The notes below the pieces were generated by a model. That model made no database searches. It was not told where the DNA came from and saw only the letters and a program-made list of their open reading frames with translations. 64,000 bases of DNA from Aspidapion aeneum (taxonomy: Eukaryota > Arthropoda > Insecta > Coleoptera > Brentidae), in contig OY755047.1 in assembly GCA_963576565.1 (NCBI GenBank), positions 1,426,001 to 1,490,000 of the forward strand, written 5' to 3'. Below, piece after piece: positions 56,858 to 64,000 of the stretch (position 1 is its first letter; each line of letters begins with the position of its first letter). Both the position numbers and the translations under genes were made by a program.

Positions 56858-57530
56858 AACTAAAATTTTACCCCCTCTCCGCCCTCCACGTTAGGGGGGA
56901 GGTAGGCAGTCAGTGATACCACATTATTGGATTGTCATCGGAACTATAACGTTATGCGAAATTTAAAGTTAATCGGATACGTGGAAGTCAGTTGAAAGTA
57001 ATCAGAAAAACTTGACATTAAATCGTCCATTTTGAGTCCGCCATATTGAATTTTTGTAATCTGTTCAAAAATTCGTAATCCTCATCCTCAAAAACCCCCA
57101 GATACCAATTTTGGTGGAAATTCAACAAACTAAAATTTTACCCCCTCTCCGCCCTCCAGGTTAGGGGTGTGGTAGGCAGTCAGTGATACCACATTATTGG
57201 ATTGTCATCGGAACTATTACGCTATACGAAATTTAAAGTCAATCGGATCCGTGGAAGTCAGTTGAAAGTAATCAGAAAAACTTGAAATTAAATCGTCCAT
57301 TTTGAATCCGCCATATTGAATTTTTGTAATCTGATCAAAAATTCGTAATTCTTATCCTCAAAAACTCCCAGATACCAATTTTGGTGAAAATCGGACGAAC
57401 TAAAGTTTTACCCCCTCTCCACCCCCACGTTAGGGGGGAGGTAGGTACCCGATGCTATGCGAAATTTGAAGTCAATCGGATGTTTGGAAGTTCTTCAAAA
57501 ATGAGTTGCAAGATTTGATTAAATACATAC
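56858..57530 (+). repeat. Tandem repeat, about 270-bp unit, 2.5 copies
   Basis: ACTAAAATTTTACCCCCTCT recurs at about 56860, 57129 and 57399. Each unit has GATACCACATTATTGGATTG, TCAGTTGAAAGTAATCAG and a CGCCATATTGAATTTTTG segment. It is non-coding. Confidence 0.9.
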
Positions 57531-57919
57531 TCACATACATACATACAGGTGAAGTTAAATAAAAGCTTGTAAAAAAAATACAACGGCAATTTCAAAAGTC
57601 CCTGACCGTACATAAAAATTTAAAAGCGACCTGTAGAAGCGGTAATTTTTAATACATTTTCCGGAGAACGCGTGTGTAATGGTGTAACTCAATACGGAAG
57701 ATACTCTTGAAGGTAAGCTTCTTTTCTTTTAAGTTTTGCTCCGGCAATACGTTACAAGAAGTCATTATATCTTAGCAATGCACCTCGTCAAATAAAAAAT
57801 TATTAAATAAAAAACGACAAAATTCTTCATCAATGCCGCAAGCAGGAATATGTCTAGGGGGGGGACGAGCCCCCATCATATTGTATTTTATGCTATTTTT
57901 GGTTTTATTCATTTAAAAA
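57531..57919. other. Intergenic with one MITE end
   Basis: AAAGTCCCTGACCGTAC near 57595 is an end of the MITE family at 12613. CTAGGGGGGGGACGAGCCCC near 57853 belongs to the C/G-run family seen at 36706. No coding sequence. Confidence 0.4.
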
Positions 57920-58108
57920 CAGTGAAACCTCCTATAAACGGACACTCACGGTTTCGTTAATTTTGTCCGGTTATTGGAGGTGTCCGCTTATGAGAAAGAA
58001 CTGCGAAATTTTAATATAGATTTATTAACAATTTCCGCCGCTTGAGTTTTTCCGACATTAAATTTTTCAGCGATCTTTCGTGCTGATAGATGTTCCTTCT
58101 CCTAAACC
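57920..58108 (-). mobile_element. pogo/Tigger-like fragment, inverted, 3' part
   Basis: CAGTGAAACCTCCTATAAAC, then GTCCGGTTATTGGAGGTGTC and CAGCGATCTTTCGTGCTGAT. This is the inverse of the right half of the element at 53455-54075, including the ARKIAEK coding remnant. It is cut at about 58108 by unrelated sequence. Confidence 0.75.
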
Positions 58109-59083
58109 AAGGGCGTCTAGTGCATAAGGGCTGCAGAGCTGCAGAACCCCCAAAATTTTCACATAATTTGACTATTTTTCAGCCGCTGCTATTTTTCTAA
58201 TATAATTATTTTATTTCTAAAATTATTGGAATAGCAGTATATTTCCGGTCCGGTGTTGGTATAGTAGGCCTGCAAATCGCGTACGTGTGTTGAGTATGAC
58301 GCCGCGCGCCGTCGCCGAAGGCCGCATTTCACAGTCGGTCAAATGAAGTTATTGGCATTGTTGCGCTGCTAAATTGCAACACAGCGTAGCTGGGCGGCTA
58401 ACGAGATCTGTGCTCGGCTAGGAACCCCTTCCTGCGCCCCGCACCGCACTTGCTCATGAGTTTAAATAGCGAAATCTAGGCAAAAATAGAGCTGCAAAAC
58501 TTGCAGTTCCAGTACAATTCCGGGCGGGCGGGCTCAGCGTTGCGTGTTTGCGGGCGCATTTATTTATTTAGAAGACGCCAAACGCATGAGCGGGAGGTTA
58601 TGGTCGTGTTTGTTGTTTGTTTTTGTATAATTGTGTCACAATATATTTAAACAAATCCATGAACTATATTGTTATAATTTATATTAAATAGGTAGTTATT
58701 AGTTAATAAGTACCTACTAAATATGTAATGTCTTAGCAAAATTAAAAAGTTTTTTTAAAATTGATAATTTAAAAAAATTAAAGATATTTTATGTTTTAGT
58801 TTTTGATAACAATTTGTGGCTGTCCTGATTTTGAATCAAATGTCCTGACAATTTAAAACAAATGTCCTGAAAATCCTAAATTTAAAGTTGGCAACCTTAC
58901 AACCACACATAAAAGCATTCTGGCTGCGAAGTTCGCAGAGTTTATTCCGCGGAATAAAATAAAAGGTTTTATCAATCACTGTGTGTACCTTTTCTACAGA
59001 CCGGGTCGGATTAAAGTGCAATGAATTGTATGACGAGAATAAATGGAATTTTCAATAAATAAAAGATACCTTCATCATATTAT
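58109..59083. other. Unassigned; possible truncated element
   Basis: Interrupts the pogo-like fragment. It starts with GCATAAGGGCTGCAGAGCTG, contains a GC-rich block at 58290-58560 (GACGCCGCGCGCCGTCGCCG), then AT-rich DNA. It may be a hAT-type derivative but I cannot show ends. Confidence 0.3.
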
Positions 59084-59100
59084 CAGTGGAGTACCCAGGA
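59084..59100 (+). other. hAT-like terminal motif
   Basis: CAGTGGAGTACCCAGGA, similar to the inverted motif at 36731. Confidence 0.3.
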
Positions 59101-59179
59101 ATGTGTCTTGGGGTGCCCCATAATATAGTAGTTCATACTATTTTTTGTTTTTATTTATTAAGTACAGTGGAAAATTATA

Positions 59180-60747
59180 CATAACAAAAACATTTCATGT
59201 AAAAAAAAGCCAAGTACGCGAAAATCGCATTCCGTAAAAAGAATTGAGATAAAAGTAAAGCCAAGTTCTCCAATACAAATTTCAAAATGAAAGGTTCTTA
59301 CTAGTTTGGAAATGTTTTTTTAAACTTTGCTATTTTTTTTTACATGAAATGTTTTTGTTATGATTTCACTTCTTTTTTAAAGGAATTGGATAATACTTAA
59401 TTTTTAAAGTAGTAAAATATGCGGAATATTGTTCAAAACTTTTGCAATGCCTTACTTAAATTTTTGAGGTTTTTTAATTTTTTTTCCATGGTTCTATCGT
59501 AGTTCCTATCAGCCGTCCAAAGCTCAGCTCTCTAGCGTTTCTGAAAGTGCACAATGTTACTTTTACATAACTTTACATGAATAGGGGAGGGAAATAAAAT
59601 AAAATTGTCGTGTTTTTAAATTTTGTCCTATAGTTTTATCATAGTTCCTATCAGTCTTCCAATGCTCAACTCTCTAGTATTTCTGGAAGTGGGTAATGTT
59701 ACTTTTACATAACTTTACATTTATAGGGGAGGAGAGTAAATCAAAATATTGGACTTTTTAAATTTTTTCCCATGGTTTTATCATAATTTCTATCAGCATT
59801 CCAATGCTCAGCTCTTTAGCGTTTCTGGAAGTGGGCAATGTTAGTTTTATATAAATTTACATTTATAGGAGAGGGAACTAAAATAAAATGTTGGTGTTTT
59901 TAAATTTTTTCATATAGTTTTATCATATTGTCTTTCAGTCTTAAAAAGTTCAGCTCTCTAGCGTTTCTGGAAGTGGGCAGTGTTGCTTTTACATAACTTT
60001 ACATTTATAGGGGAAGGAAGTAAATTAGAATTTTGGGGTGTTTTAATTTTTTTCTATAACTTTATCATAGTTACTATCGGTCTTCCAAAGCTCAGCTCTC
60101 TAGCATGTCTGGAAGTAGGCAATGTTACTTTTACTTAACTTGATATTTATAAGGGAGGGAAGTAAATTAGAATTTTGGGGTGTTTTAATTTTTTCCTATA
60201 GTTTTATCATAGTTCCTATCAGTCTGCCAAAGCTCAACTCTCTAGCATTTCTGGAAGTGGGCAATGCTACTTTACATAACTTTAAATGTATAGGGGAGGG
60301 GAGTAAATTAAAATTTTGGGGTTTTTTGATTTTTTCCTATATTTTATTATAGTTCCTATCAGTCTGCCAAAGCTCAACTCTCTAGCATTTCTGGAAGTGG
60401 GCGATGCTACTTTTACATAACTTTAAATGTATAGGGGAGGGGAGTAAATTAAAATTTTGGGGATTTTTTCCAGGGGTTTGGTCATAATTTCTATCAGTCT
60501 GCGAAATTTCAGCTTTGTAGCATGTCTGGAAGTACAGTAGAATATTGATGATCTATACATGATTTCGTAACTTACTACTTTATGAAATTCCATGAAACTT
60601 GGAGGGGTTGTTAACTCCATGGAGATCTACGACTGTGCAAAGCTTGAGATTCGTAGCTCATTCCGAAGTAGAGTTTTAGGTAGGTCAAATATCGGTTGAA
60701 ATGTTTCAAGAAAAGATGGTTACGGCGCGCGAACTTGGCGAGGCACT
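59180..60747 (+). mobile_element. Element Y copy 2: unique head, 141-bp tandem repeats, unique tail
   Basis: Same head as 37503 (ACATTTCATGTAAAAAAAAG, CCGTAAAAAGAATTGAGATA). About seven tandem units follow with CTCTAGCGTTTCTGGAAGTG or close variants, spaced about 141 bp (59533 to 60388). The tail is the same (GATGATCTATACATGA, AAGTAGAGTTTTAGGTAGGT, GAACTTGGCGAGGCA). It lacks the GAGT microsatellite of copy 1. Short frames are products of the repeat. Confidence 0.85.
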
Positions 60748-60789
60748 GCCGTGCCCTCAGATTACTTATCCTTTATGTAAGACATGCGC

Positions 60790-60905
60790 AGTTAGCTGGT
60801 TTGAACTGTGTCCCTTACTAAAGGATAATGTTTGACCTTACTTGTGGTCGAATAACTAATTCCTTTATTTAGAGACATTGTTGCCGCGGATATAACGTTA
60901 TGACA
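60790..60905. repeat. Dispersed repeat, copy 2 (about 110 bp)
   Basis: Matches 33162-33273 (CCCTTACTAAAGGATAATGT, GGATATAACGTTATGACA). Confidence 0.8.
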
Positions 60906-61340
60906 CGCTTTCAGATTTTTTTCCAACACCATTTTATTAGTCCCTCCATCGACTCTCCATCAATCCTCCCCACCATCCTTATTAGTAATAGTTATAGCTT
61001 TAACTTTCACAAATATAAAGCGATTTCAAAAGTTCTTTCTGCACACGCTTGAAGACTTTTTCCAAAGCTAAGATTTTTTTTAGATATTTTCCACATATTT
61101 TATGAATACACACATAAATTAGCATAAAATACGCCCTCATGAGGTCTCGCCCCCCCCCCCTCGAAAACTGTCTTGAACCAAACAAAACTTTTTCTCAATA
61201 TGCCAGTGTATGATTTTATGTAAAAAGAATTTGATTTCAGTTTATATTGTTTTAGGCATCAAGCAATTTGGATAGATATAGGTACTTTTTTTAAGAAAAC
61301 AAGTTAAAATTAAAAGTGCTCTTGTAAATTCTATGGCATA
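60906..61340. other. Intergenic, nothing coding
   Basis: AT-rich, with a C-run segment (GAGGTCTCGCCCCCCCCC) near 61141 that matches the C-run family. Confidence 0.4.
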
Positions 61341-61429
61341 TATTTGACAGAAGCCCAAACTCTAATAAAAAATATTTTAATGTTTGCTACCACTTTGCCT
61401 CCCCCCCCCCCACCCCTTCGCAAATCCAC

Positions 61430-63180
61430 TGGTCTCCAAAAGTCAGGCAGCCCGGCCCTCCCTTTTGGCAACCTTTTACCCTTCTGTTCTTACAAAGCTA
61501 TAATCTATTTTAAGACAGAAGATAAAATATTTAAGTTTCCATTTCCTTTTTAGACTGCTTTTTGTTCTGCTTTAAAATTATAGAGCAAGGAACTAAGTAA
61601 AATAGAACGTGCTCAATTTTCTTAAGACTATAATAATACAGAGATAGCGTAGTTTCTTTTTTTATAGAGCCTTAAACTATGTACTGACGCGTCCAGAGAC
61701 TATATAGAGTCTAGACCTCTATTTAACCTCCTGGAGCAGTTCAAACGTTATTTCCTTTTGTTCAATTGGGCGCTAAAAATATTTTATTTTGAAATTCATC
61801 ACTTAACTTAAAGAATAGACTAAAAAAATTTAAAAAAAATATTTTATTTTGAAATTCATCCCTTAAAGAAAAGACCGGTGTGCTGTGGACTAAATTACTT
61901 TCGGTTCCAAAAAGTCGGGGAGCTAGGCCCTGCCTTTTGGACCCCCTTTTACCCCCCTGTTCTTCTAAAGCTCTATTCTAATTTAAAACATAGAAGATAA
62001 AATCATTTAAGTTCCTATTTCCTTTTTAGACTGCTTTTTGTTCTGCTTTAAAATTATAGAGCAAGGAACTAAGTAAAATAGAGCGTGCTCAATTTTCTTA
62101 AGACTATAATAATACAGAGATAGCGTAGTTTCTTTTTTTATAGAGCCTTAAACTATGTACTGACGCGTCCAGAGACTATATAGAGTCTAGACCTCTATTT
62201 AACCTCCTGGAGCAGTTCAAACGTTATTTCCTTTTGTTCAATTGGGCGCTAAAAATATTTTATTTTGAAATTCATCACTTAACTTAAAGAATAAACTAAA
62301 AAAATTAAAAAAAAAAATATTTTATTTTGAAATTCATCCCTTAAAGAAAAGACCGGTGTGCTGTGGACTAAATTACTTTCGGTTCCAAAAAGTCGTGGAG
62401 CTAGGCCCTGCCTTTTGGACCCCCTTTTACCCCCCTGTTCTTCTAAAGCTCTATTCTAATTTAAAACATAGAAGATAAAATCATTTAAGTTCCTATTTCC
62501 TTTTTAGACTGCTTTTTGTTCTGCTTTAAAATTATAGAGCAAGGAACTATGTAAAATAGAGCGTGCTCAATTTTCTTAAGACTATAATAATACAGAGATA
62601 GCGTAGTTTATTTTTATTTTTTTATAGAGCCTTAAACTATGTACTGACGCCTCCAGAGACTATATGGAGTCTAGACCTCTATTTAACCCCCTCGAGCAGT
62701 TCAAACGTTATTTCATTTTGTTCGATTGGGCGCTAAAAATATTTTATTTTGAAATTCATCACTTAACTTAAAGAATAGACTAAAAAATTTAAAAAAAAAA
62801 TATTTTATTTTGAAATTCATCACTTAAAGAAAAGACCGGTGTGCTGTGGACTAAATTACTTTCGGTTCCAAAAAGTCGGGGAGCTAGGCCCTGCCTTTTG
62901 GACCCCCTTTTACCCCCCTGTTCATCTAAAGCTCTATTCTAATTTAAAACATAGAAGATAAAATTTAAGTTCTCATTTCCTTTTTAAACTGCTTTTTGTT
63001 CTGCTTTAAAATTATAGAGCAAGGAACTAAGTAAGAATTCATTTTTATTTTTTTATAGAGCCTACTATGTACTACTTAACTTTGCACTGATGCGTTTAGA
63101 GACTATATAGAGTCTAGACCTCTATTTCACAATTCGAACTTCATTTCCTTTGGTTCGATTAGCCGCTAAAAATGTTTGCC
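61430..63180 (+). repeat. Tandem repeat, about 480-bp unit, 3.7 copies
   Basis: CTGTTCTTCTAAAGCT or its variant recurs at about 61483, 61957, 62436 and 62919. Each unit contains TAGAGCAAGGAACTAAGTAA, AGACTATATAGAGTCTAGAC and, twice, AAATATTTTATTTTGAAATT. The first unit is more diverged and the last is shortened. No coding capacity. Confidence 0.95.
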
Positions 63181-64000
63181 TTTCTACAAGTAAGAATGAA
63201 CTAATTTTGTTTACAATGAAAATTTATTTTCTTGAATAAATTGTTTACCTTAAAACAATTTGTTTTGAATTAAGATATTTCTTTTTAGTTCAACGCAGCG
63301 TTTAATCTTGAAATGAGACTTTATTATTCTTCTTTAATTGTTTTGTTTCAGTATACTCGATTTTGTAGCAAAGCAAATTGTCTTCATATAAGTAATATTT
63401 TGCTTCCAGCAAAAACGGTGCCTTGGATTAATTTAGTTCCAATTTATAATAAAACAATGTCTGTTTCACATTAAAATAAAAAGGCAAGACATTTTTTGAG
63501 CTAAATCAAGAAAATATTCTCTTGGTGAATAGGAAAGCACAAATGATTTTGGTTCAAAGCAAGGTGCTTTGATCTAAGACAAATTTTTTTGCCGTGTTGT
63601 AAATGCTTCATTTTTCTGACACGCCCAACTTTTTGCTTGGCTAAAATTCTTGAAAGTGAATCATAACAGAGTGCGGAGGCGCTAAAATTCAATTTAGAGT
63701 AAAAAAAATATTAAGTAGGAAAAAATTCATATTCACTAGAAATATATTCGCCTAATTGACCACCGTCCCACATAGCAAGCGCGACTTTTTCCTAATTTTT
63801 CTTTTTTGTTTTTATAATAAATTTCCATCGGGTTCAAACTTTCTTGGATAATCTCCGTAAAATCGACTAGCTCTTGTTTAGAATCACAAATTTACGCTTG
63901 TTATTTCTTCTATTTATTTGCATTATCCCATGATAAAGGATAAATCTCGAATAAATCACTGTGCCGGTCAAAGGCGTAACCTGTCCAAAATAAAAGGGGG
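63181..64000. other. Intergenic, nothing recognised
   Basis: AT-rich sequence with no repeat partner in the window and no supported frame. The 63-residue minus-strand frame at 63501-63692 is not distinguishable from chance. Confidence 0.45.

Overview
The window is repeat-dominated nuclear DNA of a eukaryote, most likely an insect. I base this on the mix of transposons (several LINE families, Penelope-like elements, mariner, pogo/Tigger-like, hAT-like, Harbinger-like and foldback elements), AT-rich intergenic DNA, and a spliceable THAP-domain exon. There is no rRNA, tRNA, operon or prokaryotic gene structure. A beetle is a guess from the style of the LINE proteins and is not shown by the sequence. 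Apart from one small THAP-domain reading frame inside a TIR-flanked element, I find no gene that looks intact; nearly every recognisable protein fragment is a decayed transposon remnant.

Layout. 1-9941: a satellite of about 96 copies of a 103-bp unit, with a 1,534-bp higher-order duplication. It runs directly into a perfect (CTGT)101 tract (9957-10360) and then the 3' body of a dispersed element (to 10907). Other copies of that element lie at 31149-31856, 42864-43590, 44374-45015 (minus) and 46493-47150, with a rearranged one at 53188-53450. They show that the satellite monomer is an amplified 5' head of this element. Its structure (short inverted repeat near the 5' end, GTCY microsatellite, internal tandem repeats, no target duplication) resembles the HINE/mini-me non-autonomous relatives of Helentrons.

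11229-17900: a nested stack of a decayed mariner, an inverted-repeat element, a TA-flanked MITE, two jockey-type LINE fragments, two copies of an RTE-like LINE and a Penelope fragment. 18000-27250: pogo-like and mariner remnants, a (GAAAATT)n array, a third LINE, a Harbinger-like MITE, a 1.27-kb LTR-like element, another RTE-like LINE and a jockey/CR1-type LINE. 27445-30400: one LINE (minus strand) split by two TIR elements, one of them a MULE-like element packed with a 10-bp minisatellite. 30614-32369: two abutting TA-flanked inverted-repeat elements, one carrying a HINE-like insertion. 33450-36150: the second copy of the LTR-like element flanked by direct repeats, one of which contains a foldback element with a 9-bp target duplication. 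37503-38890 and 59180-60747: two copies of an element with an internal 141-bp tandem array. 39020-43870: a complex satellite interrupted by a LINE and a HINE-like copy. 45022-49014: an RTE-like LINE fragment, then a 1.3-kb TIR element carrying the THAP exon. 49415-58100: pogo-like, foldback, hAT-like and Penelope pieces. 61430-63180: a 480-bp tandem array.

The elements relate mainly by nesting. Several insertions can be checked inside the window because an empty paralogous copy of the target is also present: the HINE-like element at 31149 and 42864, and the foldback element at 35199. The protein-coding remnants include reverse transcriptases, mariner transposases with lost catalytic residues, and a Penelope RT/GIY-YIG fragment. 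None looks able to move. The most interesting observations are the satellite born from a HINE-like head and the THAP exon pair inside matching terminal inverted repeats.
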